Of a stretch of DNA of 59,191 nucleotides, positions 15,975 to 24,111 are shown piece by piece. The DNA lies in assembly GCF_029624655.1 (NCBI RefSeq), contig NZ_JARRSA010000024.1, forward strand, positions 1-59,191, read 5' to 3'. Every line of letters begins with the position of its first letter. Positions within the stretch are counted from its first letter, which is position 1. The translations under genes and the position numbers were made by a program. The notes under the pieces are model-generated. The model made no database searches. It saw nothing but the letters and a program-made list of their open reading frames with translations, and was not told the DNA's origin. The stretch comes from Roseicyclus salinarum (GTDB taxonomy: Bacteria > Pseudomonadota > Alphaproteobacteria > Rhodobacterales > Rhodobacteraceae).

Positions 15975-17006
15975 TCAGTGCGCCTTGCGGTTGAAATCGC
16001 GCCAGGTCCGGATCAGCACCGGCGCAAGCAGGATCGCCACCCCGACGATGGTCAGCATCGAGGTCGCCCCCGCCGAACCGTAGAGCGGGTTTCCCGCCTC
16101 GCGCAGGTCGTTGAAGATGATCCAGCTCAGCGAGGTCGCGTAGGCCTGCGCCTGGAAGCCCACGACGGGCTCGAAGACACGGAAATTGTCCATCAGCTGG
16201 ATCAGCGTGATGAAGATCACCAGCGGCATCAGGTGCGGCACGACGACATGGCGCATCCGCTGCCATTTCGAGGCGCCGTCGATCATCGCGGCCTCCATCG
16301 TGTCCTGCGGCACCGTCTGCAGGCCCGCGTAGAAGACGATGAAGCTGAACGGGATCGACGACCAGATGCCGTAGACGATGAGCATGAGCCACGTCAGCCC
16401 GGCGGACGCGCGCAGGCTCAGGCTGGGGTCGTTCATGATGTTCTGGATCGTGGCGCCGATGATGCCCTCGGCGTCCACCATCCACAGCAGGATCAGCGAC
16501 CCGACCAGCGGCGTGACCATCATCGGCAGCAGCGACACGAAGATCGTCGGGCCCTTGAACATGCGCGGCAAGTTGTTGACGCCGACCGCGATGGCGAGGC
16601 CCAGAAGCAGGACGAAGGGCGTGACCACGAAGGTGTAGGTCAACGTGAAGGCGAGAGCCCGGTAGAACGGCAGGCCCAGCACGCGGTCGAGGAAGGCGCC
16701 CACGGTGTCGGTGGTGGCCCAGGCCTCGCCGATCTGCTCGAACGCGAGATGCGCGCGGTTGGTATAGGTCTTGAGACCGTTGAACCGGCCAAGCGGCGCC
16801 TCCTCGCGCAGGGCGCGGGTGGCCTCCTGGTCCACGGCGGTGGACTCGGTGCAGCCGAAGGGGCCGCAGCTTTCGGTGACGACGATCACCTGCTCGTGCT
16901 GGATGTGCAGCGACTGGATGAAGACCGAGACGATGGGCAGCGCGATGAACAGCGTCATCGCGGTCAGCGTCGGAAGGATGAACCAGAAGAAGGTCTTGTG
17001 TTTCAT
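15975..17006 (-). CDS. Carbohydrate ABC transporter permease, MalF type
   Basis: 343 residues. The first helix FFWFILPTLTAMTLFIALPIV is followed by a periplasmic segment of roughly 80 residues holding two cysteines (CGPFGC), then a further group of helices. The EAA loop is DTMEAAMIDGASKWQRMRHVVVPHL. This is a MalF-like CUT1 permease with a longer periplasmic loop than average. It pairs with the downstream MalG-like gene; the substrate-binding protein gene lies upstream, separated by a strong hairpin. Confidence 0.93.
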   Translation of the reverse strand: MKHKTFFWFILPTLTAMTLFIALPIVSVFIQSLHIQHEQVIVVTESCGPFGCTESTAVDQEATRALREEAPLGRFNGLKTYTNRAHLAFEQIGEAWATTDTVGAFLDRVLGLPFYRALAFTLTYTFVVTPFVLLLGLAIAVGVNNLPRMFKGPTIFVSLLPMMVTPLVGSLILLWMVDAEGIIGATIQNIMNDPSLSLRASAGLTWLMLIVYGIWSSIPFSFIVFYAGLQTVPQDTMEAAMIDGASKWQRMRHVVVPHLMPLVIFITLIQLMDNFRVFEPVVGFQAQAYATSLSWIIFNDLREAGNPLYGSAGATSMLTIVGVAILLAPVLIRTWRDFNRKAH

Positions 17007-17043
17007 GCGCCGCGCCCCCGTCGCGCCCCAGGATGGGAGGGAG

Positions 17044-17066
17044 GGCGGGGCCCGCAAGGCCCCGCC
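17044..17066. repeat. Perfect hairpin between binding-protein and permease genes
   Basis: GGCGGGGCC (17044-17052) and GGCCCCGCC (17058-17066) form a 9-bp perfect stem with a 5-base loop. It stands right after the solute-binding-protein gene in the transcribed direction. Hairpins here commonly protect the binding-protein mRNA and reduce readthrough into the permease genes. No T-run follows. Confidence 0.75.
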
Positions 17067-17079
17067 GCCCGTGTCCGCC

Positions 17080-18333
17080 TTACTGCAGGAAGCCCGCTTC
17101 GCGCGCGGCGTCGCGATATGCGGCCTCCACGTCGGCAAGCGCCTGCTCGGCGCTTTCGTTGCCCTGCATGAAGTCAGCCAGTTCGGCGCCGAGCGCGTTG
17201 TGCAGGAGGCCGATCTGGGGGACCATCGGATAGGGCTTCGCCCCGCCCCGCGCGGTCGCCGACACGCCCGCGGCCGCCGGGCCGGGGGTGAAGCCGTCCA
17301 GAAGCCACACGGCGTCGTCGTTGTGGGCTGCCACCATCTCGGGCGTCAGCGCGCTGGCGAGCGCCGCGAAGGTCGCCTCGGCCTCGCTGTCGGGGACGTT
17401 GGCGGCGATGGTGAAGCCGTCCCACCAGAGCGTCGCGGCGGGAATGCCGATGCCCTCGACCACGGGGGCCGCGGCCAGCACGGTGTTGCCCGTGACCTCA
17501 GGCGAGGACCCCTCGTCGTCGAGGATGACCGAACCGCGCGAGCCCCACATCATGCCGAGCGCGGCCTGGCCGGCCTCCCACGTCGCCTGGGTCTCGTTCG
17601 AGGCCTGGCTGAGGTGGTCGGGATGGGCGTATTCCGCCAGCGCCGCCAGCGTCTCGAGCGTGGCCACGCCCGCCTCGCTGTTGACCAAGGGATTGGCGGT
17701 GCCCGGCTCGAAGAATTCGCCGCCATGCGCGAGGAACACGAGGTTGAACGTCTCCGCGAGGTTCCAGCCGACCTGCATGTTCATGACCACCGGATGCTCC
17801 ATGATGCCCGCGGCGCGAATGGCCTCGGCGGCGGCGAGAAGCTCGTCGAAGGTCGCCGGGACGCCCTCGACGCCGGCCTCCTCCAGGATGTCGGTCCTGG
17901 CGAAGAGGTGCTGGGAGTTGGCCATGAAGGCCACGGCCATCACGTCTCCGTTGATGGTGATCAGCAGGTTGGGGTCGATGTTCGCGCCATAGGCCTCGAC
18001 CAGATCGTTGAGCGGACGCACCAGGCCGTCGTTCATCAGCTGCGTGAGCGTCGCGTTGGCCACGATGACGGAGGTGTATTCGGCCGGATCGGGCGTGAGC
18101 GCGGCGTTCATGATGTCCCGCGCCTCGGTCGTGTGGTTGCGCTGGAACTCGGAGGCGGCGGCGCCGCAGTTTGCCTCGGCGGTGCCCGCGACGGCGTGGA
18201 TCGCGGGGAAGTCGCTGGCGAGGATGCGGATCGACTGCCCCTCGGGCCCGCAGATCGCGTGCCCGTCGGCGTAGGCTGCCGAAGCCATCAGGCCGACAAG
18301 GCTTCCCGCTGCGGCGAGTGTCTTGAATGTCAT
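17080..18333 (-). CDS. ABC transporter solute-binding protein (CUT1 sugar type)
   Basis: 417 residues starting with a Sec signal peptide (MTFKTLAAAGSLVGLMASAA, cleavage near A-Y-A). The mature part fits family 1 extracellular solute-binding proteins: RILASDFPAIHAV, hinge DELLAAAEAIRAAG, and AALGMMWGSRGSVILDDEG near the C-lobe. Two early cysteines (AICGPEG, ANCGAA) may form a disulfide. Start 18333 has a GGGAG ribosome site. It sits between the ATPase gene (upstream) and the two permeases (downstream), giving a complete importer. The ligand is likely a sugar or sugar-like compound. Confidence 0.92.
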   Translation of the reverse strand: MTFKTLAAAGSLVGLMASAAYADGHAICGPEGQSIRILASDFPAIHAVAGTAEANCGAAASEFQRNHTTEARDIMNAALTPDPAEYTSVIVANATLTQLMNDGLVRPLNDLVEAYGANIDPNLLITINGDVMAVAFMANSQHLFARTDILEEAGVEGVPATFDELLAAAEAIRAAGIMEHPVVMNMQVGWNLAETFNLVFLAHGGEFFEPGTANPLVNSEAGVATLETLAALAEYAHPDHLSQASNETQATWEAGQAALGMMWGSRGSVILDDEGSSPEVTGNTVLAAAPVVEGIGIPAATLWWDGFTIAANVPDSEAEATFAALASALTPEMVAAHNDDAVWLLDGFTPGPAAAGVSATARGGAKPYPMVPQIGLLHNALGAELADFMQGNESAEQALADVEAAYRDAAREAGFLQ

Positions 18334-18397
18334 GGTCTTCTCCCTGTTTCTTTTTCGGGTGGATGCGCCTTGCAGGCAGGCATCCCGTCCTTGTGGT

Positions 18398-18414
18398 CCG
18401 GGCCTCCGGCCCGG
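18398..18414. repeat. Short GC-rich hairpin upstream of binding-protein gene
   Basis: CCGGGCC (18398-18404) and GGCCCGG (18408-18414) with a 3-base loop, in the 97-base gap between the ATPase stop and the binding-protein start. It may mark an mRNA processing or attenuation point; no T-run is present. Confidence 0.5.
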
Positions 18415-18430
18415 GCTTTGCTTGCGGGGC

Positions 18431-19480
18431 TCAGGCCCCCATTCGCTCACCGTTCTTGCCGTCGAACAGGTGGCAGATCCCTGCGGGCACGGCGATCGAC
18501 ACGCGGTCGTCGATCTCGGCCCGGAACGTCTTGTCGGCCCGGACGCTGACCAGCGTGCCGCCGATGCGCACCGTGACCATCGTCGCGTCGCCCAGAAGCT
18601 CGAGCGTGTAGATCGGCGCGTTGATCTGGCCGCCCGCCTCGACCACCTGCGCGTCCTCGGCCCTGTAGCCCAGCGTGGCGGGCCCGTCCGGCGCGGAGAG
18701 GCCGGTGACCTCGACGTTCGGCGCGGTGAACACGCCGTCCCTGACGGAGCCGTCGATCAGGTTCATCGCGGGGTTGCCGATGAAGCTTGCGACGAAGGTG
18801 TTCGCCGGGCGGTCGTAGATCTCGGTCGGGCTGCCGACCTGCTGCACGACGCCCTTCTTCATCACCACGACCCTGTCGGCCAGCGTCATCGCCTCGATCT
18901 GGTCGTGGGTGACGTAGATCGTGGTGACGGCAAGCTCGTGGCTGAGGTTCTTGATCTGCGCGCGGGTCGAGACGCGCAGCTTGGCGTCGAGGTTCGACAG
19001 CGGCTCGTCCATCAGGAACACGTTGGGCTCGCGCACGATCGCGCGCGCCAGCGCCACGCGCTGCCGCTGGCCGCCCGACAGCTCAGCGGGCTTGCGGTGC
19101 AGGAACTCGTCGAGCTCCACCATCGCGCTGGCGCGGCGCACCTTCTCGTCGTGGGTCGCGGGATCGATGCCCCGCACCTTCAGCGGAAAGCGGATGTTCT
19201 CGTAGACGTTCATGTTGGGGTAGAGCGCGTAGGACTGGAAAACCATGGCCACGTCGCGGTCCTTGGGCTCCAGGTGCGTCACGTCGCGGCCGTCGATCAG
19301 GATCTCGCCGTCGGTGGGATCCTCCAGCCCGGCGATCATGCGCATCGTGGTGGTCTTGCCGCAGCCCGACGGGCCCAGCAGCACGAGGAACTCGCGGTCG
19401 GCGATGGTGAGGTTGAAATCGTCCACGCCGACGAAACCGCCCCAACGCTTGCAAACGCCGTTCAGCTTGATTTCCGCCAT
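18431..19480 (-). CDS. Sugar ABC transporter ATP-binding protein (UgpC/MsmK type)
   Basis: 349 residues. Walker A is GPSGCGKTT, followed by the Q-loop (FQSYALYPNMNVYENI), signature LSGGQRQRVALARA, Walker B VFLMDEPLSNLD and the H-loop VTHDQ. After about residue 235 comes the OB-like regulatory domain (GYRAEDAQVV) typical of MalK/UgpC. This is the ATPase of the CUT1 importer. Start 19480 has a strong AGGGGGG ribosome site. It is the first gene transcribed leftward from the divergent promoter that carries the LacI-type operator. Confidence 0.95.
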   Translation of the reverse strand: MAEIKLNGVCKRWGGFVGVDDFNLTIADREFLVLLGPSGCGKTTTMRMIAGLEDPTDGEILIDGRDVTHLEPKDRDVAMVFQSYALYPNMNVYENIRFPLKVRGIDPATHDEKVRRASAMVELDEFLHRKPAELSGGQRQRVALARAIVREPNVFLMDEPLSNLDAKLRVSTRAQIKNLSHELAVTTIYVTHDQIEAMTLADRVVVMKKGVVQQVGSPTEIYDRPANTFVASFIGNPAMNLIDGSVRDGVFTAPNVEVTGLSAPDGPATLGYRAEDAQVVEAGGQINAPIYTLELLGDATMVTVRIGGTLVSVRADKTFRAEIDDRVSIAVPAGICHLFDGKNGERMGA

Positions 19481-19513
19481 GGCCGTCCCCCCTGAAGGTC
19501 TCTGGGATGCGCA

Positions 19514-19535
19514 TTTTTGCATACGCTTGCAAAAA
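19514..19535. promoter_or_regulatory. LacI-type operator in divergent promoter region
   Basis: Palindrome TTTTTGCA-N6-TGCAAAAA centred on a CpG (19524-19525), the usual geometry of LacI/GalR-family operators. It lies 34 bases before the ATPase gene start and 76 bases before the plus-strand SnoaL gene, in the divergent region 19481-19610. The LacI protein at 10887-11906 is the natural candidate to bind it. Confidence 0.72.
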
Positions 19536-19610
19536 GCCTAGACAGGAATTCCGCAAGCTGGCAACAGTTTTCTTCGGAGCACGGCCCCCGCGGCGGGAGA
19601 GCGGAACGAC

Positions 19611-20615
19611 ATGACCGAATTTCAGGCGGAAAAGGCGCTGGTCCGCGCCCACCACGCGGCGCTGGCGGCCGCGACACCGCGCACCGCGGCAGCGGCGCTG
19701 GCCGAACACACCGCCCCGGACTGGCAATGGCGCGGCATCTGCCCCTTCGACGAGCGCCGCGGCGCGGACGAGGTCGCGGACGTTTTCTGGACACCGCTCC
19801 TGACGGCGATGACGGCGCTTCAGCGGCGCGAGGACATATTCTTCGCGGGCCGGAACGAGATCGACGGTTTCCGGGGAACTTGGGTCGTTTCGATGGGCCA
19901 CCTTGCGGGACTGTTCGATGCGTCATGGCTCGGCATCCGGCCCACGCGGAAGCTTGCGATGCTGCGCTATGCCGAGTTCCACCGCGTCGAGGACGGCCGC
20001 ATCGCCGAGACGGCGCAGTTCGCCGACATCCCCCACCTGATGACGCAGGCGGGCCAGTCCCCCTTCGGCCCCGCCACCGCGCAGCACATGGTGCAGCCGG
20101 GGCCGCGCACGCATGACGGCCTTCTTCTGGGCCCGCAGCCGCGGACCGAGGGCGAGGCGACGCTGGCCGCGATCGACGCCATGATCTCGGATCTCGGGAC
20201 CTGGCAGTCGGGGCTGCCGCTCGAGGACGAGCTTCGCCGCACCTGGGCGGAGGACATGCTGTGGTGGGGTCCCGAGGGGATCGGGGCGACCTACACGATC
20301 CCGCGCTACGCCGCGCAGCATTCCGGCCCGTTCCGCGCCGCCTTCACCGACCGCTCGCGCACGGGCCACGTCGCGCGGCTGGCCGAGGGGCACTACGGCG
20401 GCTTCTTCGGCTGGCCGAACTTCACCGCGCGCCACGCGGGCGGCTTCATGGGCCTGCCCGCCGGCGACCGCCCGGCGGAGTTCCGCGTCGTGGACATCTA
20501 CCGCCGCGAGGGCGATAGGCTGGCCGAGAACTGGGTCTTCATCGACATGCTGCACGTCATGCGCAGCCAGGGCGTCGACGTGCTGGGCCGGATGCGGGCG
20601 ATCAGCGGCGCCTGA
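19611..20615 (+). CDS. Two-domain SnoaL/NTF2-like protein, divergent from the ABC operon
   Basis: 334 residues with two NTF2-like halves: the first has DWQWRGICPFDERRGADEVADVFW, RKLAMLRYAEFHRVEDGRIAETAQF and ADIPHLM; the second ends AEFRVVDIYRREGDRLAENWVFIDMLH and the shared V-M-R-S-Q-G-V-D-V-L tail. It is a paralogue of the genes at 11947 and 12996. It is transcribed away from the ABC ATPase and shares the operator region, so it probably belongs to the same regulon despite lying on the other strand. Its 3' end overlaps the convergent permease gene by 14 bases. Confidence 0.8.
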   Translation: MTEFQAEKALVRAHHAALAAATPRTAAAALAEHTAPDWQWRGICPFDERRGADEVADVFWTPLLTAMTALQRREDIFFAGRNEIDGFRGTWVVSMGHLAGLFDASWLGIRPTRKLAMLRYAEFHRVEDGRIAETAQFADIPHLMTQAGQSPFGPATAQHMVQPGPRTHDGLLLGPQPRTEGEATLAAIDAMISDLGTWQSGLPLEDELRRTWAEDMLWWGPEGIGATYTIPRYAAQHSGPFRAAFTDRSRTGHVARLAEGHYGGFFGWPNFTARHAGGFMGLPAGDRPAEFRVVDIYRREGDRLAENWVFIDMLHVMRSQGVDVLGRMRAISGA

Positions 20616-21558
20616 ACGCCCCCAGCCTGCCCGAGGCGACGGCGAGGATGATGATCGTGCCCACGAGGACCTCGCGGATGTAGCTGTCCACGTTCATCTG
20701 CGTCAGCCCGTTGTCGAGCAGCCCCAGCAGAAGCACGCCCAGAAGCGTGCCGAGCACGCGCGGCTCGCCCTCCTCGCTCATCGTCATGCCGAGAAACACG
20801 CAGGCGATGGCGTCGAGCATCAGCCCGTCGCCCTGCGTCGGATTGGCCGAGGCGACGCGGCTGGCATACATCAGCCCCGCGACCGCAGCGCCGAGACCGG
20901 TGAAACAGAACGCCAGCAGCCTGAGCTTCACGACCCGCGTGCCCGCGAGGCGCGCGGCCTCGATGTTGCCGCCGATCGCATAGAGCCGGCGTCCGTAGGG
21001 CGTCTGTTCCAGCACCGCCCAGATGATGGCGAGCACCCCGAGCGCGACCAGCGACAGTGCTGGCACGCGAAGGTCCCCAAGCTCGATCCCCGACCGCGCG
21101 AAGCCCGAGAAGGAGGCCGGGATGTCACGCCCGAAGATGGTCCGGCCGTCCGAGACGAGGAAGGCAAGGCCGCCGAAGACGGTCATCGTGCCAAGCGTCG
21201 CGACGAAGGGCAGGATGCCGAGGACGCTGACCAGAAGGCCGTTCAGAAGCCCGCCCGCGACCCCCACGCACAAGGCCGCCGCGATGGCGAGCCCCACGGG
21301 AAGGCCCGCCACGAACAGGACCGCCGCGACGACCCCCGCAAGCGACGCCATCGCGCCCACGCTGAGGTCGAAATCGCCCATCGACATGACCACGGTCATC
21401 GTGAAGGCGACGACGGCCAGCATCGATATCTGCTGCGTCACGTTCAGCAGGTTACGCGCGCTCAGGAACGTGTCGGGCAGGTTCACGGCGAAGAAGGCGA
21501 CCATCGCCGCAAAGCCCAGAAGCGTGCCGTAACGGCGCAGCGATGCCCCCCACGTCAT
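20602..21558 (-). CDS. Ribose/xylose-type ABC transporter permease (RbsC-like)
   Basis: 318 residues, about nine hydrophobic helices, with hallmark MGDFDLSVGAMASLAGVVAA after the third helix and the C-terminal motif DAIACVFLGMTMSEEGEPRVLGTLLGV of the branched-chain/ribose permease family. It functions as the membrane channel of a CUT2 (monosaccharide) importer with the upstream ATPase and binding protein. The ATG overlaps the ATPase stop (ATGA). Being last in its operon, it converges on and overlaps the plus-strand SnoaL gene by 14 bases. Confidence 0.93.
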   Translation of the reverse strand: MTWGASLRRYGTLLGFAAMVAFFAVNLPDTFLSARNLLNVTQQISMLAVVAFTMTVVMSMGDFDLSVGAMASLAGVVAAVLFVAGLPVGLAIAAALCVGVAGGLLNGLLVSVLGILPFVATLGTMTVFGGLAFLVSDGRTIFGRDIPASFSGFARSGIELGDLRVPALSLVALGVLAIIWAVLEQTPYGRRLYAIGGNIEAARLAGTRVVKLRLLAFCFTGLGAAVAGLMYASRVASANPTQGDGLMLDAIACVFLGMTMSEEGEPRVLGTLLGVLLLGLLDNGLTQMNVDSYIREVLVGTIIILAVASGRLGAFRRR

Positions 21559-23072
21559 GCCACCGCCTCCACCGGCCGGTCGCCGTAGATCATCGCCAGA
21601 AGCGCCGAGGCGGTCAGCCCGTCGGTCGGCACGATCCCCGCCTGCCGCCCGCCGCGCAGCACCAGGATCCGGTCCGACAGCCCGATGAGCTCGGGCAGGT
21701 CGGTGGAGGCCATGACGACCGCGGTGCCCTTCGCGCCGAGGTCGCGGATCATCGCGTAGATGTCCTCGCGCGCGCCGACATCGACGCCCCGCGTCGGCTC
21801 GTCCAGAAGCGCGAGCCTCGGGCGGCCCGCGACGGCTCGGGCGAAGACGACCTTCTGCTGGTTCCCGCCGGACAGCGTCGAGACGCTCTGGTCGATGCTT
21901 TCGTGTTTCAGTCGGACCTCCCTGCCCCGCGCCTCGGCTTCGGCGCGCTCGGCGCGGGGCCGCGACCACAGGCCCGCGCGGCTGAGGCGCGACAGGTGCG
22001 GCAGCACGACATTGGGCGCGATGCCCCGGCGCAGCATCAGCCCCTCGCGCCGCCGCTCGCGCGGGACGTAGGCCATCCCGGCGGCCCAAGCCTCGGCGGC
22101 CGAGCGCGGGGCCTCGCGGCCGAGGAAGCGCACGCGCCCGCCATGAGGCAGATCGCCCAGGATCGCGCGCAAAATCGCGGATTGCCCGCCCCCCTCGAGC
22201 CCCGCGATGCCCATGACGCCGCCCTCTCGCAGCGTGAACGAGACGCCCGAGGCGCCCCCGGCGGACAGATCCTCGACCTGAAGAAGAACGGCCTCGCCCG
22301 GCGCGGAGGCGCGCGCGGGATAGGCGTCGGCCACCTCGCGGCCCGTCATCGCCTCGATGATGCCCTCGCGCGAGGTCTCTGCCATCGGGCAGGACAGAAC
22401 GACCGCGCCGTCGCGCAGGACCGTGACGCGGTCGGCCAGTTCCACCACCTCGGCCATCCGGTGCGAGACATAGAGGATCGCCGCCCCCCGCGCCTTCAGC
22501 TCGGCGATCACGCCAAAGAGACGGTCGGCCTCGGCATGGGTCAGCGCGGCCGTCGGCTCGTCGAGGACGAAGACCGACGGCGCGGTATCGTCGGCGGCCA
22601 CGAGCCCCGCCAGTACGGTCAGCATCCGGTCGCCCGTGGACAGCCGCCCGGCCGGCGCGTCGACATCGACATGGTCCGCGCCGAAGCGCCCAAGCGCCTC
22701 GCGCGCCCGCGCCCGCATCGCGGACCAGTCGACGGCGAGGCCGAGCCGGCGCGGCGTCCGGCGCGACAGCAGGATGTTCTCGGCCACAGACAGCGACGGC
22801 ACGATGTTGAGTTCCTGGTGGACGAAGCGAAGTCCGAGGGCGGCGGCGTCCTCGGGGCCGGCGAGCGCGCGCGCGCGACCGTCGAGCGTCAGCCGCATCG
22901 CGTCGGCCGGCACGATCCCGGCGAGCACCTTGATGAGCGTGGACTTGCCCGCCCCGTTCTCACCCATCAGCGCATGGACCTCGCCCGCGCGCAGCTTCAG
23001 GCCCACGCCGCGCAGGACGCGGGCGGGCCCGTAGCTCTTGTCGAGACCGGAGATGGCGAGTTCCTGCATCAT
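21555..23072 (-). CDS. CUT2 sugar ABC transporter ATP-binding protein (RbsA/XylG-like)
   Basis: 505 residues with two fused nucleotide-binding domains, as in RbsA. Domain 1 has GENGAGKST and Walker B VFVLDEPTAAL, but its signature reads LSTGDRMLT instead of LSIGQQQ. Domain 2 has the degenerate Walker A GLEGGGQSAI usual for this family, a normal signature LSGGNQQKV and Walker B LALLDEPTRGVDVG. It energises the ribose-type importer. The binding-protein gene lies upstream across a strong hairpin; the permease gene overlaps downstream. Confidence 0.94.
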   Translation of the reverse strand: MMQELAISGLDKSYGPARVLRGVGLKLRAGEVHALMGENGAGKSTLIKVLAGIVPADAMRLTLDGRARALAGPEDAAALGLRFVHQELNIVPSLSVAENILLSRRTPRRLGLAVDWSAMRARAREALGRFGADHVDVDAPAGRLSTGDRMLTVLAGLVAADDTAPSVFVLDEPTAALTHAEADRLFGVIAELKARGAAILYVSHRMAEVVELADRVTVLRDGAVVLSCPMAETSREGIIEAMTGREVADAYPARASAPGEAVLLQVEDLSAGGASGVSFTLREGGVMGIAGLEGGGQSAILRAILGDLPHGGRVRFLGREAPRSAAEAWAAGMAYVPRERRREGLMLRRGIAPNVVLPHLSRLSRAGLWSRPRAERAEAEARGREVRLKHESIDQSVSTLSGGNQQKVVFARAVAGRPRLALLDEPTRGVDVGAREDIYAMIRDLGAKGTAVVMASTDLPELIGLSDRILVLRGGRQAGIVPTDGLTASALLAMIYGDRPVEAVA

Positions 23073-23084
23073 GCGACGGGGTGC

Positions 23085-23108
23085 GGGGCGGCCGCGATGG
23101 GCCGCCCC
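23085..23108. repeat. Perfect hairpin between binding-protein and ATPase genes
   Basis: GGGGCGGCC (23085-23093) and GGCCGCCCC (23100-23108) give a 9-bp stem with a 6-base loop, directly downstream of the binding-protein gene. It parallels the hairpin at 17044-17066 after the other binding-protein gene and probably sets differential expression. Confidence 0.75.
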
Positions 23109-23132
23109 GGACGCGATCCCGCGATCCCCGCC

Positions 23133-24047
23133 CTAGTCGGCGACGTTGGCCGAGGTGATCAGGCGCGTCGGCACGTAGGTGACGGGCGCGGTGATCGTCT
23201 CGCCCCCGATCAGCCGGGCCACGGCCTCGGCCGCAGCGGCGCCGATGCCCTCGAAGTCCTGCGCCATGGATGCCTCGAAGCTGCCCCCCGCCGCGATGGC
23301 GTCGCGCGCCTGCGGGTTGGCGTCCATGCCGACGATGACGATGCCCTCGCCGGCGCGTCCTGCGTCCTCGATGGCCTGAAGCGCGCCGAGCGCCGGCTGG
23401 TCCCATGCCGCCCAGACCGCGTCGATGGAGCCCGGCTCGGGGTTGGCGGCCAGAAGCGCCTCCATCTGCGCGCGGCTGTCGGCGATGCCGCCGTCCTGCA
23501 CGTCGGGCGTGACGCGCGCGATCACCTCGAGGTCGGGGGTGTTGGCGAAGATGGCGTCTGCGATCACGCCGCGGATCTGGACCGGCGGGAAGGGATCGAA
23601 GACAAACATCACCACGTTGCCTTCGCCGCCAAGCCGGTTGACGACGTAGGCTGCCGTCTCGGCCGCCATCGCGTAGCCGTTGGAGGTCACGTTGGTCTCG
23701 AGGTAGGGCGACATGCCTGCGTCCATGCCGACCACGGGGATGCCGGCCTCCTCGGCCATCGCGAGGCCCGCCTCGACCTGAGCGGGATCCACGTTGATGA
23801 CGATGGCGTCGACGCCCTGCGTCACCGCGTCCTCGATACGGCTGATGACGGCCGCGATGTCGCCGGCCGTATCGATCACGTTGACTTCCCAGCCGCGCCC
23901 TTCGGATGCGGCCTCGAACCCGTCGACGTAGAACTGCGTTCCGGGCTGCGCGAGGTAGGGGGTGATCACCGTCACCCGCTCCTGCGCCGCCGCGCCCGAT
24001 GCCACCAGCATGGCGCCGAGGCCGAACAATACACCCTTGAATGGCAT
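23133..24047 (-). CDS. CUT2 sugar ABC transporter substrate-binding protein (RbsB-like)
   Basis: 304 residues. A Sec signal peptide (MPFKGVLFGLGAMLVASGAA, cleaved around A-A-A-Q) precedes a type I periplasmic-binding fold: VTVITPYLAQPGTQFYVDGF, AVTQGVDAIVINVDPAQ, IPVVGMDAGM and IVIVGMDANPQARDAI. This is the RbsB/LacI-core type of monosaccharide binder. It precedes the ATPase and permease and follows an FGGY kinase gene, so the ligand is probably a pentose, pentulose or polyol. Confidence 0.92.
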   Translation of the reverse strand: MPFKGVLFGLGAMLVASGAAAQERVTVITPYLAQPGTQFYVDGFEAASEGRGWEVNVIDTAGDIAAVISRIEDAVTQGVDAIVINVDPAQVEAGLAMAEEAGIPVVGMDAGMSPYLETNVTSNGYAMAAETAAYVVNRLGGEGNVVMFVFDPFPPVQIRGVIADAIFANTPDLEVIARVTPDVQDGGIADSRAQMEALLAANPEPGSIDAVWAAWDQPALGALQAIEDAGRAGEGIVIVGMDANPQARDAIAAGGSFEASMAQDFEGIGAAAAEAVARLIGGETITAPVTYVPTRLITSANVAD

Positions 24048-24111
24048 GTCTCTTCCCTCCGTTGGATCGTTTTGCCGGACCATGCCCCGCCGCACGGACA
24101 GGGGCAAGCGC

